From contig JAXLSS010000009.1 in assembly GCA_046330395.1 (NCBI GenBank), positions 1 through 64,000 of the forward strand: a stretch of 64,000 bases of DNA, read 5' to 3'. Below the pieces are notes generated by a model, which was not told the origin of the DNA, did not search any database, and saw nothing but the letters and a program-made list of their open reading frames with translations. The DNA is from Ga0077560 sp046330395 (lineage in GTDB: Bacteria > Actinomycetota > Thermoleophilia > Miltoncostaeales > Miltoncostaeaceae). Both the position numbers and the translations under genes were made by a program. Shown piece by piece: positions 1-8,716 of this stretch. How positions within the stretch are numbered: the first letter of the stretch is position 1; the number at the start of each line of letters is the position of its first letter.

Positions 1-2007
1 CTTGGCGGTGACGAGGGAACCCGGCATGGCGCAGGCGATCCCGTCCTGCGGCGCGAAGTAGGTGAGCCAGTGCGTGTCGAGGTCGGCGCACGCGGCCACC
101 GGGTTGGTGACCGTGCTCTGGCCCGAACCGCAGTCGATGACCGCCGTCGCGGCGCCGATGCGCACCGTCAGCCGGGTGGGGCCGGTGAGGGTGTCCGGAA
201 GCGCCGGGGAGACGTCGGGCGGCGCGGCTGACCGGTCGAAGAACAGGCTGGAGGCGCGACCGAACTCGCCCAGGCTGGTGCCGTCGGCCATGCGCAGGCG
301 GACATCGACGCTCACGGTATGCGGCACGACCGTCGCCAGGTTGATGCGATCGGGACCATCGTCGGCCAGCACCTGCTGAGCGGTTTCGACAGCGTCCAGC
401 CGTACCGCTCCAACGCGCACGGGGAGAGCGGTCACCCCGCGCACATCGATGTGGGAGCCCGCCAGCCGCGTGCGTGCGAGTCGCACCAGGGCATGCGGTG
501 TGAGGAGATTGTCGGACCAGTCGGGTGACAGCTGCTCCTGCTTGGCCCCCACGAACAGCAGCACGTTGATCCTGCTGAAGCCGGTCCGGCTCGCACGCCG
601 GTGGATCTCGTCGCGCAGCACGGTCATTCGCCAGAGGAAGTCGACGGCGCTCGCCGCGCCGCGCGGCGCCCGCAACTCGACCTGTCGGGCCGAGACCTGC
701 ACGCCGACCAGCATCTGCGGTGCGCCGATCGCCGCGACGGCCGCCCGCACCGCCCGGGCGAGGCGGTCTGGCCCACCCACCACGGGCAGGGCCGCGGCAG
801 CAGCCGTGGCCGCGGGCGCGACGCCATCGGCCCGTGCAGGTGAAGCGGTCGTCGATGTCGTTGCCAACAGGGCGGCCCAATCGGGCTCCGACGGACTGGC
901 GGGACAGGACATGGAGGACCGCTCCACCGGGGTACCGTGGAACGTGCCAGTGATGGTCACCTCGAGGGGCTGCGCGAGTCCGAGGCACAACCTCGCGGCG
1001 AGGTTGGGCGGCAGATAGCGCAGCCAGTTGCGGTCCAAAGCCGCGCATACCGCCTGGGGGTCGGTGACGGTGCTGGAGCCACCCGCGCAATCCAGGATCT
1101 TCCGTTGTGTGGTGCCCGGCTGACCCTCGCTGAGGTCCACCGTCAGCCGTGTGGGACCGCCGAGGTCGGTGGGGATGGGCGGGCTTGCCGGCGCTGGATC
1201 GCCGGCATCGTCGACCCTGCCTCCCGGCCCCCCGCCGAGCCGCCCCACCACCGTCCGGTTGGGAGCCACCGTGATCAGCCCGTTCACCCCGGTGGGGACG
1301 ATCGCGCGCAGTTGCGCGTAGGGCAGCGGCCGGTCCTCCAGGATCTGGCGGACGCTCATGCGTGCGGTCACGGACACGGCGCCGACGCCGACCGGGTAGA
1401 CGTGCGTTCCCGTCACGGTGAGGGCTGACCGCGCCGCGGCCGTATGGACCTTCTGCCGCAGGGTGGCGAGATCGACCCGCGCGGCCGTCCGCACGGGCGT
1501 GCCGTTCACCGTCACCTCGCGCAGCGTGGAATCCAGCACGCGCAGTTCCTGCCCCATCACCTGGGCGAGCCACGTTTGGCGGGACGTTGGCCGGGGGCGC
1601 GACGTGATGGTGATCGTGTTGCGGTGGATACGCACCTCACGGATGCCGCCGTCCTCGCCCATCAGATGCGCGGCCCGGGCCACCAGCGTTCGCTGATGTG
1701 CGGTGCCCCCCGTCACCCGCATCGCGGCGACGGGTCCCGAATGAACGACGCCGCCGGAGCCTGGCTTGGGAGTCTTCTCTCCGACCTGACGGGCGGGCGT
1801 CCCCCGGGGCATCAGCACCACCAGGGCCGCGGCGGCGGCCACGATTCCCACCGCGGTCAGCGCGATGCCGCCGCGCGGCGCGGGCTCTGGCGTGCCATCC
1901 GGGTCGTCCATCGCCGCCAGCAGGCGGGCGCGCGCGGTCGCCCGCTGTTCGGCGGTGGGGGAGGGTGTTGCCGCCAGGTGCTTGCGTGCCAGATCGTCCA
2001 CGTTCAT
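1..2007 (-). CDS. ECF sigma-coupled membrane protein with tandem SSI-like domains (partial)
   Basis: The gene starts at ATG 2007 and stays open for 669 codons to the window edge, so the C-terminus is missing. Its ATG overlaps the stop of the upstream sigma factor gene (ATGA), which implies translational coupling. The protein has a cytoplasmic head of about 47 residues, one membrane helix (about 48-66) and a long extracytoplasmic part. That part is an internal duplication with a period near 319 residues. Each copy ends in a domain whose cysteines (C307, C321, C341, C368; and C626, C640, C659) follow the pattern of Streptomyces subtilisin inhibitor (SSI). In the second copy a Met lies two residues after the third Cys, as at the SSI reactive site. 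By position it may be the anti-sigma or sensor partner of the sigma factor. No zinc-binding anti-sigma motif is visible. The fold assignment comes from pattern matching only. Confidence 0.75.
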   Translation of the reverse strand, partial: MNVDDLARKHLAATPSPTAEQRATARARLLAAMDDPDGTPEPAPRGGIALTAVGIVAAAAALVVLMPRGTPARQVGEKTPKPGSGGVVHSGPVAAMRVTGGTAHQRTLVARAAHLMGEDGGIREVRIHRNTITITSRPRPTSRQTWLAQVMGQELRVLDSTLREVTVNGTPVRTAARVDLATLRQKVHTAAARSALTVTGTHVYPVGVGAVSVTARMSVRQILEDRPLPYAQLRAIVPTGVNGLITVAPNRTVVGRLGGGPGGRVDDAGDPAPASPPIPTDLGGPTRLTVDLSEGQPGTTQRKILDCAGGSSTVTDPQAVCAALDRNWLRYLPPNLAARLCLGLAQPLEVTITGTFHGTPVERSSMSCPASPSEPDWAALLATTSTTASPARADGVAPAATAAAAALPVVGGPDRLARAVRAAVAAIGAPQMLVGVQVSARQVELRAPRGAASAVDFLWRMTVLRDEIHRRASRTGFSRINVLLFVGAKQEQLSPDWSDNLLTPHALVRLARTRLAGSHIDVRGVTALPVRVGAVRLDAVETAQQVLADDGPDRINLATVVPHTVSVDVRLRMADGTSLGEFGRASSLFFDRSAAPPDVSPALPDTLTGPTRLTVRIGAATAVIDCGSGQSTVTNPVAACADLDTHWLTYFAPQDGIACAMPGSLVTAK

Positions 2008-2561
2008 CGCGTCAGCTCCTCCAGGTCCGCGCGCAGCGCCGCCCGGGCGCGGTGCATCCGGGATCGCACCGTGCCCACCGGGATGCCCAGCGCGGTGGCG
2101 ATCTGCGGGTAGGTCAGCTCGCCGCAGGCCGCCAGCAGAAAAACCTCGCGGTCGCCGGTGCGCAGCCGGCCGAGCGCCGCGTTGATGCGCTCACCTGCGG
2201 CGGCCGCGTCCACGCGGGCGTCCAGCTCGCCGGTGGCGTCCTCGGGAGGATCCGGGCGCAGGTGGGCCAGGAAGCCATACCAGCGCCGGCGGGCGCGGTG
2301 GTGGTTGCGCATCACGTTGAGCGCGATGCCCAGCAGCCACGGCCGCACCTCACCGCCGGTGGCGTCGAAGCGCTCGCGCCGCCGGAAGGCCACGGTGAAG
2401 GTGTCGGACGTGACGTCGTCGGCCGCGTCGGCGCCCACGCGGGCGGCCACGAACCGGTGCACCTCGTCGAAATGCAGTTCGAACACCCGCACGAACTCCT
2501 CCGGGTCGGCACACGAGGCTCGCATGGCGGCCACGTCATCGGCGAGGGAGATGTTGCGCAT
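2004..2561 (-). CDS. ECF-family RNA polymerase sigma factor
   Basis: This 185-residue protein has sigma region 2 at about residues 25-95 (FELHFDEVHRFVAARVG, then TFTVAFRRRERFD and WLLGIALNVMRNHHR). Region 4 is at about 125-180, with the helix-turn-helix LTYPQIATALGIPVGTVRSRMHRAR. Length and domain order are those of extracytoplasmic-function sigma factors, which direct RNA polymerase to a small stress or envelope regulon. GAGGTGA directly precedes the ATG and supports this start. The stop overlaps the start of the downstream membrane protein, a typical arrangement for an ECF sigma factor and its membrane regulator. The neighbouring VOC gene is divergent, leaving about 120 bases for both promoters. 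Confidence 0.93.
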   Translation of the reverse strand: MRNISLADDVAAMRASCADPEEFVRVFELHFDEVHRFVAARVGADAADDVTSDTFTVAFRRRERFDATGGEVRPWLLGIALNVMRNHHRARRRWYGFLAHLRPDPPEDATGELDARVDAAAAGERINAALGRLRTGDREVFLLAACGELTYPQIATALGIPVGTVRSRMHRARAALRADLEELTR

Positions 2562-2618
2562 TCACCTCGTATTGTCCGCCGCGGACCAGACGGTTCTCAC
2601 CATCGCCTGGTTATGTGC

Positions 2619-2646
2619 TTGACAACACAACAATCGGTGGCACACT
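2619..2646 (+). promoter_or_regulatory. Candidate promoter for the two-domain VOC gene
   Basis: A perfect TTGACA at 2619-2624 is followed 16 bases later by CACACT at 2641-2646, a weak -10 box. It lies 35 bases before the VOC start. The -35 is convincing and the -10 is not. Confidence 0.4.
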
Positions 2647-2681
2647 GAAGAGGACGGCAACCCCTGCGAAGGACGGCCAGC

Positions 2682-3599
2682 ATGTCCAGTCTCACCGACA
2701 CCTCCACCGGGGCCGTGCCCCTGCCGCAGGACGGCGGCGACCGCATCGTGCACGGGGCGGTGCACCTGGACGTCACCCGGCGCGACACGTCGCTGGAGTT
2801 CTGGCGTGACGCCGTGGGGCTGACGCTGCTGGACGACGACGGCGAGCGCCTGGTGCTGGGGGCGGGTGAGCGGCCGCTGATCGTGCTGCACCCCGGGGCG
2901 CAGCGCCCCATGCCCAAGGGCGTGGCGGGGCTGTACCACCTGGCCATCCACATGCCCACGCCGGAGGAGTTCGCGCGCACCATCGTCCGGCTGGCCGAGG
3001 CGCGGGTGGGACAGGCGCCCACCGACCACATCTTCTCGATGGCCACCTACGCCACGGCCCCCGACAACCTGGGACTGGAGATCACGCTGGAGACGCCGGA
3101 GCGCATGCGCAGCTTCAGCGTGCACGGGCGTGACATCCGGCTGATCGACGACCAGGGCAACGCCCGCGGCCCCGTGGAAGCGCTGGACGTGGATGCGGTG
3201 ATGACGCGTCTGCCGGACATCCCCGCCGCCGACTCCGTCACGTCCGGTGCGTTCATCGGCCATGTGCACGTGCACGTGGGCGACCTGCCCGCCGCGGTGG
3301 GCTTCTACCGCGACGTCATCGGGTTCGACGAGCACATGGTGATGCCCGACTGGGGCATGGCCGACCTCACCGCCGGCGGCCGCTTCCCGCACCGCATGGC
3401 CGCCAACACCTGGATGGGCCCCGGGGTACTCCAGGCCCCCGCGGGCACGGCGGGCTCCGCGCGAGTTCGAGCTGCGATACCCGGACGAGGCGATGTTGCA
3501 GGCCGCCCTCGACCGGCGGCTGCGGCCGGCGCGGTGGACGGCGACCTGGTGACCGATCCGGCGGGCAACCGCATCCGCGTGGGCGTGCGCACGGCGTAG
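2682..3599 (+). CDS. Two-domain VOC-family protein, CatE-like (internal frameshifts)
   Basis: This 305-residue protein has two glyoxalase/extradiol-dioxygenase (VOC) modules. Module 1 has HGAVHLDVTRRDTSLEFWRD and YHLAIHMP; module 2 starts at HVHVHVGDLPAAVGFYRDVIG. The layout matches the catechol-2,3-dioxygenase-like CatE/YfiE group, which uses a divalent metal held by His and Glu, but the substrate cannot be read from sequence. Between about 3460 and 3525 the reading frame carries no family similarity, while the next frame reads REFELRYPDEAMLQAALDR, the expected C-terminal strand and helix. The original frame then resumes with DLVTDPAGNRIRVGV. Two compensating indels therefore corrupt about 20 residues near the C-terminus, probably by sequencing error. 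Confidence 0.8.
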   Translation: MSSLTDTSTGAVPLPQDGGDRIVHGAVHLDVTRRDTSLEFWRDAVGLTLLDDDGERLVLGAGERPLIVLHPGAQRPMPKGVAGLYHLAIHMPTPEEFARTIVRLAEARVGQAPTDHIFSMATYATAPDNLGLEITLETPERMRSFSVHGRDIRLIDDQGNARGPVEALDVDAVMTRLPDIPAADSVTSGAFIGHVHVHVGDLPAAVGFYRDVIGFDEHMVMPDWGMADLTAGGRFPHRMAANTWMGPGVLQAPAGTAGSARVRAAIPGRGDVAGRPRPAAAAGAVDGDLVTDPAGNRIRVGVRTA

Positions 3600-3634
3600 G
3601 CCGCGCCAGCGCGCGGTGTGCCAGGCTGCGAGGC

Positions 3635-4273
3635 ATGGCCGGGGGTGGCGCAGCGCGGAGCACCGTCGAGGAACTGCGCCGCATCCAGGCGGACATCGCG
3701 GCGTGCCGCGTGTGCCCGGACATGGTGGGCCCGCCGGTGCACGGGCCGCCGGTGCCCAGCCCCGTGCTGCTGATCGGGCAGGCGCCGGGGCCGCGGGAGG
3801 CCGGTTTCGGGAAGCCGTTCGCATGGACGGCCGGCCGCACGCTGTTCAGGTGGCTGGAGGGCGCCACCGGTGCCGACGAGGAGCGCGTGCGCGAACGGAT
3901 CCACTTCGTGGCGGTGGCGCGGTGCTTCCCGGGCAAGGCGCCCGGCGGGGGCGACCGCCGGCCCGCGCCTGATGAGATCGCCCGCTGCAGCCGCTTCCTC
4001 ACCCGCGAGGTGCCGGTGCTGCAACCACGGCTGATCATCCCCGTGGGCACCCTGGCCATCACCGAGGCGCTGGGGCACACCGGCAAGCTGGCCGACGTGG
4101 TGGGCACCGTGCGGCGCGTGGGCTACTTCGGGGCGCAGGTTGACGCCATCGCCCTGCCGCACCCCAGCGGGGCCTCCACCTGGCACCGCACCCAGCCGGG
4201 GATCGAGTTGCTCGCGCGGGCCCTGGAGCTGCTGGCGGGCCATGAGGCCATGCGGGAGGCCCTGGCCGCCTGA
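3635..4273 (+). CDS. Uracil-DNA glycosylase family protein (family 4/5-like, Fe-S type)
   Basis: The 212-residue protein carries the uracil-DNA glycosylase superfamily motifs LLIGQAPGPREAG near residue 45 (uracil-pocket motif 1) and ALPHPSGAS near residue 175 (motif 2). An N-terminal CRVC pair and two later cysteines (VARCFPGK and IARCSRF) match the four-cysteine [4Fe-4S] pattern of family 4 and 5 enzymes. Such enzymes remove uracil from deaminated DNA to start base excision repair. The gene stands alone between two VOC genes, 35 bases after the first, and ends 20 bases before the second. The exact family (4, 5 or a relative) is not certain. Confidence 0.82.
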   Translation: MAGGGAARSTVEELRRIQADIAACRVCPDMVGPPVHGPPVPSPVLLIGQAPGPREAGFGKPFAWTAGRTLFRWLEGATGADEERVRERIHFVAVARCFPGKAPGGGDRRPAPDEIARCSRFLTREVPVLQPRLIIPVGTLAITEALGHTGKLADVVGTVRRVGYFGAQVDAIALPHPSGASTWHRTQPGIELLARALELLAGHEAMREALAA

Positions 4274-4293
4274 GCGTGTGAGATGGTGGCCGC

Positions 4294-4830
4294 ATGCCAC
4301 CGCGCCTCTCGCTGATCACGCTCGGCGTCGCCGACACCGCCCGCTCTCGCGCCTTCTACGAGGCGCTGGGGTGGTCGGGGGAGTCACCCGACGGCGACGT
4401 GGTGTTCTTCCAATCCGGTGGCATGGTGCTGGGCCTGTGGCGGCGCGAGGCGCTGGCCGAGGACAGCGGTGTGACCGACTCGGGCGGCTGGGGCGGCGTG
4501 ACGCTGGCGCACAACCTGGCGAGCCCCGCGGAGGTGGACGCGTTGCTGGCCCGCGCGGAGGCGGCGGGCGCACGGATCGCACGCCCAGGGGCGGAGACGT
4601 TCTGGGGCGGCTACTCGGGGGCCTTCATCGACCCGGACGGCCACCCCTGGGAGGTGGCCCACAACCCGTTCTGGCACCTGGACGCCGACGGCGGCGTGCA
4701 CCTGCACCCGCCGGGCTGGATTCCGTCAGCGGCGCCCGAACCAGCGGCGCGGCGTCTCACCGGGCAGCGACGGTGCACCACCGCGACGCCGCCCATCACG
4801 GCGGCTGCTGCGCATGCGCACCAGCGGTGA
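4294..4830 (+). CDS. Small VOC-family (glyoxalase-like) protein, C-terminus doubtful
   Basis: A single VOC domain spans about residues 1-140, with LSLITLGVADTARSRAFYEALGW at the N-terminus and the typical ending GAFIDPDGHPWEVAHNPFW. Family members usually stop soon after this motif. Here the frame runs about 35 residues further in low-complexity sequence that overlaps the 3' end of the convergent DUF1707 gene. The true stop was probably near 4730 and has been lost to an indel. The activity is unknown; VOC proteins of this size include lyases, dioxygenases and resistance proteins. Confidence 0.75.
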   Translation: MPPRLSLITLGVADTARSRAFYEALGWSGESPDGDVVFFQSGGMVLGLWRREALAEDSGVTDSGGWGGVTLAHNLASPAEVDALLARAEAAGARIARPGAETFWGGYSGAFIDPDGHPWEVAHNPFWHLDADGGVHLHPPGWIPSAAPEPAARRLTGQRRCTTATPPITAAAAHAHQR

Positions 4831-5351
4831 GTCGGTGTCCACCCGCGGCTTGGCCCGGTCGCGGGCCTGGCGGAAGTCGCCCAGGAAGGCGCCGCCCTCC
4901 ACGCTGACCCGCGTGGTGGGGTCGATGATCACGTCCACGCCGCCCCACATGGCGGTGGCGTGGATGAGCACCTCGGGCGCCGTGAACCGCGCCTGACGCA
5001 GGTCCAGGGTGACGCCGCCGCACATCGCCACCACGTGGTGCGTGGCGCCAAGCTTCCCACACGCCCTCGCGGTCGCGGCCGCCCATGATGGCCACGTCGC
5101 GTCGGCATGCGGGCGCCCCGAACGCATCCACGGCGGGGGCGGCGCCCCGCGGGGGCAGGTCGGCCAGCAGCGGGTCCAGATCGTCGTACACCCGGGCGCT
5201 GAGCGCCGCCGCCAGCCGGTGCCTTCGAACTCCCCGAACTCCAGCCGGCCCTCGGCGTGGGCGTCCCGCAGCAGCGCGGCGGCCCGGTCGCGCTCGGCAT
5301 CGCTCCACGCGCAGCTGTCCGGGGTGGTGCGTCGTGCGGGAGCGGCGCCAT
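4726..5351 (-). pseudogene. DUF1707 / LiaF-like domain protein, broken by several indels
   Basis: Read across frames, the protein starts at ATG 5351. It then reads approximately LRVSDAERDRAAALLRDAH and AEGRLEFGEFE, followed in another frame by RLAAALSARVYDDLDPLLADLP. This is the DUF1707 (SHOCT-like) module of actinobacteria. The C-terminal half (VVAMCGGVTLDLRQARF and MWGGVDVIIDPTTRVSVEGG) resembles the LiaF/cell-wall-stress beta repeat. At least three frame changes are needed, for example an extra G near 5307 in what should be GTGAGCGAT. It is probably a membrane-associated or cytoplasmic stress protein of unknown role. The many compensating indels suggest sequence error rather than true decay. 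Confidence 0.6.
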
Positions 5352-5399
5352 GGCCCGAGGGTACCGCCGCGCCCGGCCGGAGCGAACGTAGGGCTCCGC

Positions 5400-6976
5400 G
5401 CCGCTGCTGGTAGTCGATGCGCCGGCCGGCGCCGCGCGTCACCACCACGGTGCGTCACCGCGCGCTCCCCGGGGGGCACCACCACGGTCACCTGGTACGC
5501 GCCCGGGGCCACGGTGCAGGGCAGGCCCGCAGGCACACGGTGAGCGCGCCTGGTTGAGCACGCCGAGGGCATCACGTTGACCCCGGCAAGCACCGCACCT
5601 ACCGGCGCCGGGCGCAGCGGCCGCTTCTGGCCTGGTGCATCGGCCACCAGGATGGGTGTCGCCGGGCTACGCGCACGCGGCCAGACCGTCGGCGGGGGAG
5701 GTGACCCGCAGCGACGGGGTGCGCGCGATGCGGTACAGGCAGGTCCCGGGCGCGCCCGCCGGCGGGGCCACGCAGCGCACCGGCGGTTGCAGCAGCGGCA
5801 GCGTGCGCCGCACGGTCATGGCCTCGGTGCCGCCCCGGCCCGGGCGGCGGCCAGCCGCACCAGGATAGGCCCGCCGCCAGCACCCTGTCGCCGTCGGCGT
5901 ACACGGCCCCGGTGGAGCTGCGCGGCCACAGATGCCGGCGGAAGGCGACCTCCCCGTCCGGGTGATGGCCACCACGTCCCCCTGGCCGGTGATCACCCAC
6001 ACATTGCCCCGGCCGTCCACCGCGGGCCGCGTCGGCCGCCGCCCACCCGCGCCGTCCAGCGCACCCTGCCATCCGCTGAGGTGGCGGTGACCCGGCCGTC
6101 CCAGATGGACGTGTGGTTGGTGAGCCCCCAACCCACGTACGCGGTGCCGTCCGCACCCACGCTCGCCGGCGTGGCGGCGAGGGCCAGGCCCTGCGGCGCG
6201 TCGGCGATGCGCACCTGCCAGGCGAGCGTGCCGTCGGCGGCGATGGCGCGGAGGTCGATGCCGGTGACGTCCAGGTGCTGCAGGTCGAAGCCGCCCCGGT
6301 CCACCACCGCGCGGGCCGTGCCGTCCGGGGCGGCGGCCACCGCCGCGTACGCCGAGCCGGCGTCCACCGGGGCGATCGCGGCCACGGTGCCGCCATCACC
6401 GACGCCGAGGATGGCCGGCGTGCCGCCCACCGCGAACACGCGGTCGCCGCTCAGCGCGAAGGGCGGGTCGGCGTGCGGCGCCTCCAGGGGCGCGGGTGCG
6501 GCGGGCCACGCGGTGTTCAGCGCTGCGTCCAGGCCCACCAGGCGCGCGGTGGCGTCCGAGTAGGCCACCGACCGCCCGTCGGCGGCGAACCGCCAGCCCA
6601 CCAGGCCGGTGCGCTCGCCGGACAGCTCGGGCTGGAACCGCACGGGCCGCAGCGTCCCCAGGCCGGCGCCGCGGTAGATCCATCCGTACTTGCCCAGCAC
6701 CAGTGCGTCCCCGCCGGGCAGCATCATCATGCGGAACGGCCCGGTGCCGTAGCCGATGCCGGGGGCGTCATCGGCCACCATCCGCGCCAGGTCCGGCGTG
6801 GCCACCGTGTGGGGCGCCGGTTCGGTGTCCAGCGCCAGTCCCAGCCGGCTCAGCACCAGCGCGTCGTTGACGTGGGCGGGGCCCACGGTGGCCGGCCGGG
6901 TGGGGCTCAGCGCGCCCGCCCACGGGGTGAGGACCAGGAGGCCCAGTGCGGCGAGGGCGGTGCTGCGGCCGGTCAT
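5400..6976 (-). pseudogene. Secreted propeller-like repeat protein, broken in its 3' half
   Basis: The gene starts at ATG 6976, preceded by GGGGGAG. A signal peptide (MTGRSTALAALGLLVLTPWAGA) precedes about 300 intact residues of repeated blades with Gly-Asp and aromatic turns, such as GSAYAAVAAAPDGTARAVVD, ADGTAYVGWGL and DGRVRWTARVGG. This looks like a PQQ/WD-type beta-propeller. After about 6000 the coding sense moves between frames: GRGNVWVITGQGDVVAITRTG, then VAFRRHLWPRSSTGAVYADGDR, then CVAPPAGAPGTCLYRIARTP. The end near 5400 is approximate. It lies 20 bases behind the MFS gene on the same strand and is probably co-transcribed with it. Function is unknown. Confidence 0.55.
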
Positions 6977-6995
6977 GCGTGCTCCCCCGAGGGGC

Positions 6996-8190
6996 TCAGG
7001 CCGGCTCGGGTCCGCGGTAGGGGATCACCACCGGGAACAGGCGCCGGCCGACGGTCACCACGAACAATGCCAGCGCCAGCGCGGCGCAGGAAAAGATCAG
7101 GAGCGTCTTGGTGAGCCCGATGCCGTCGCTGAGGTACCCCAGCGCCACGGTGGGGACGGTGCCGGAGTAGGCGCACATGTACAGCACCGACATCAGCTTG
7201 CCGCGCTCCACCAGGGGCACGATGGTGCCGCAGATGACGGTGCCGCCGTACAGGATGGCCCCATTGATGAGGCCGATCGCGGCGGCGGCGATCACCACCA
7301 CCGCGGCGCTGCTCACCGCCGAGGAGGCCACCACCAGGAACGACAGCAGCGACGATCCGATCACCCCGCCGATGATGCACAGCCGGGGGTCACGGCCGCG
7401 CAGGAACAGGGGCGCCAGGCCGCCCATGGCCAGCACCAGGAAGCCCAGCGACCCCACCACGGCCAGGTTGTGCACGTGCAGGTCCTCCACCACGAACAGC
7501 GGCACCACCGACAGCACGGTGCCCTCCACGAAGCTCATCAGGAAGGTGGCGGGGGCCACGAAGCTGAGGAACCCGCGGGCCTGCTCCTGCGGCACGCCGA
7601 TGCGGATGCGGAACGGCGGATGCACGGTCTTGGGGTCGCGGCGCAGCGTCTCGGCCGCGGTCGCCACGGCCACGATGCCCACCGCCATCGCGGCCAGGTG
7701 CCCGAAGAACGGCAGGTGGCGGGGGTTGGGCCCATACTCGGCCAGCAGGCCCCCCAGGCCCGGGCCCAGGCCGAAGCCCACGCGGAAGAACACGCCCGCC
7801 AGCGCCGCGGCCGAGGCCTTGCTGCGCGTCGGCGTGGTCCACCACGAAGGCGGTGCTCACGCCCAGGAAGCCGCCGATGGCCAGTCCCTGCAGCACGCGG
7901 CCCACGAACAGCAGGGCCACCGAGTCGGCCAGGCCGAACACGATGCTGGCCAGGCTCATGATGACCATTGCGGGCAGCAGCAGCCGTTTGCGACCCAGGC
8001 GGTCGGCGAGGTTTCCGGCCACCAGCATGGTGGGGGCCACCGTCACCGTGTAGGTCACGAACAGCAGCGTGGCCGTGCCGTTTGAGAGGTGGAAGTGCGC
8101 CCGGTACAGCGGCAGCAGCGGCGTGATGATGCTGGTGCCCATCGTGAGCACCAGCAGCCCGATGAGGGCCTTCCACGAACCTGAGGTCAC
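6996..8190 (-). CDS. MFS transporter (one frameshift near 7835)
   Basis: The N-terminal half begins at GTG 8190 behind AGGACGG and carries the major facilitator signature GNLADRLGRKRLLLPAMV after the second helix, followed by VGRVLQGLAIGGFLG. At about 7835 the frame breaks and the C-terminal half continues in another frame from VFFRVGFGLGPGLGGLLAEYG through a second six-helix bundle to YRGPEPA. Together they make about 395 residues with roughly 12 membrane helices, normal for a drug or metabolite exporter. The substrate is unknown. It is divergent from the arsR-hydrogenase operon, and the ArsR operator lies between them, so it may share that control. Confidence 0.8.
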
Positions 8191-8281
8191 GGACCGTCCT
8201 TTTGTGTGGCGGGCCCGTGCGGCGGGCCAATCGTTGATGTCTACACCCATTACCCGGGGACGGGCCCAGGCATGGCTGCAT

Positions 8282-8310
8282 TTCGTCCAAGCACAACAGA
8301 TTGCTATCTT
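8282..8310 (+). promoter_or_regulatory. Candidate promoter of the arsR-hyf operon
   Basis: TATCTT at 8305-8310 serves as a -10 box, with TTCGTC at 8282-8287 as a weak -35, spaced 17 bases. The -10 lies inside the left arm of the ArsR operator, as expected for autorepression. Transcription would start about 28 bases before the arsR GTG. Confidence 0.4.
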
Positions 8311-8330
8311 CGAGAACATGAAGATTGCAA
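8301..8330 (+). promoter_or_regulatory. ArsR-type operator (inverted repeat)
   Basis: Bases 8301-8311 (TTGCTATCTTC) and 8320-8330 (GAAGATTGCAA) form an 11-base inverted repeat with one mismatch and an 8-base spacer. It lies 15 bases before the ArsR start and covers the likely -10 box. ArsR/SmtB proteins bind imperfect AT-rich palindromes at such positions. The element is unusually AT-rich for this genome. Confidence 0.65.
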
Positions 8331-8344
8331 GATGGCGGCCCTGA

Positions 8345-8716
8345 GTGCCGGCGCGCTCCGGGGCCACACCCGATCCGCTGTACGACGCCAAGGCCGACCT
8401 GTTCCGCGTGCTGGGGCACCCCGCCCGCGTGCGCATCGTGCAGGTGCTGCGCGAGGGCGAGCGTTCGGTGGGAAGCCTGCAGGATGCGCTGGGCCTGGAT
8501 TCCGGCGGCACCTCGCAGCACCTGGCCGCCCTGCGGGGCCAGGGCCTGGTGGCCACGCGCCGCCAGGGCACCAGCGTGTTCTACCGCGTGGCCGATGACA
8601 CGCTGCTGGGGCTGATGGACGCCGCCCGCGCGGTGGTGGCCAGCGGCATCGACCGCCAGAAGGCGCAGCTCGACGAGCTGGCGGGGTCGCTGGACGCGGC
8701 GGAACCCTCCGCGTGA
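8345..8716 (+). CDS. ArsR-family transcriptional regulator of the hydrogenase operon
   Basis: This 123-residue winged-helix protein has ADLFRVLGHPARVRIVQVL followed by SVGSLQDALGLDSGGTSQHL (recognition helix) and GLVATRRQGTSVFYRV (wing). It lacks the ELCVCDL metal-binding cysteine motif of arsenic and cadmium sensors and has no cysteines at all, so it is unlikely to be a classical thiolate metal sensor. Start GTG 8345 was chosen because the operator ends just upstream. Its stop overlaps the hyfB start (GTGA), so regulator and hydrogenase are translationally coupled. It probably represses its own operon through the palindrome at 8301-8330; the signal is unknown. Confidence 0.88.
   Translation: MPARSGATPDPLYDAKADLFRVLGHPARVRIVQVLREGERSVGSLQDALGLDSGGTSQHLAALRGQGLVATRRQGTSVFYRVADDTLLGLMDAARAVVASGIDRQKAQLDELAGSLDAAEPSA

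Noticed and set aside
62..1696. Several rightward open frames over the first 1.7 kb
   Set aside because: They are arginine- and proline-rich readings antisense to one continuous 669-codon frame that is coupled to the sigma factor gene.
6113..7961. Long histidine- and arginine-rich rightward frames over the propeller and MFS genes
   Set aside because: Low-complexity antisense translations in GC-rich DNA. The opposite strand shows signal peptide, blade repeats and the MFS signature.
2619..8330. Shared CACAACA near 2625 and 8292 as a common regulatory site
   Set aside because: The match is seven bases without symmetry, and one copy lies outside the ArsR palindrome. Chance is sufficient.
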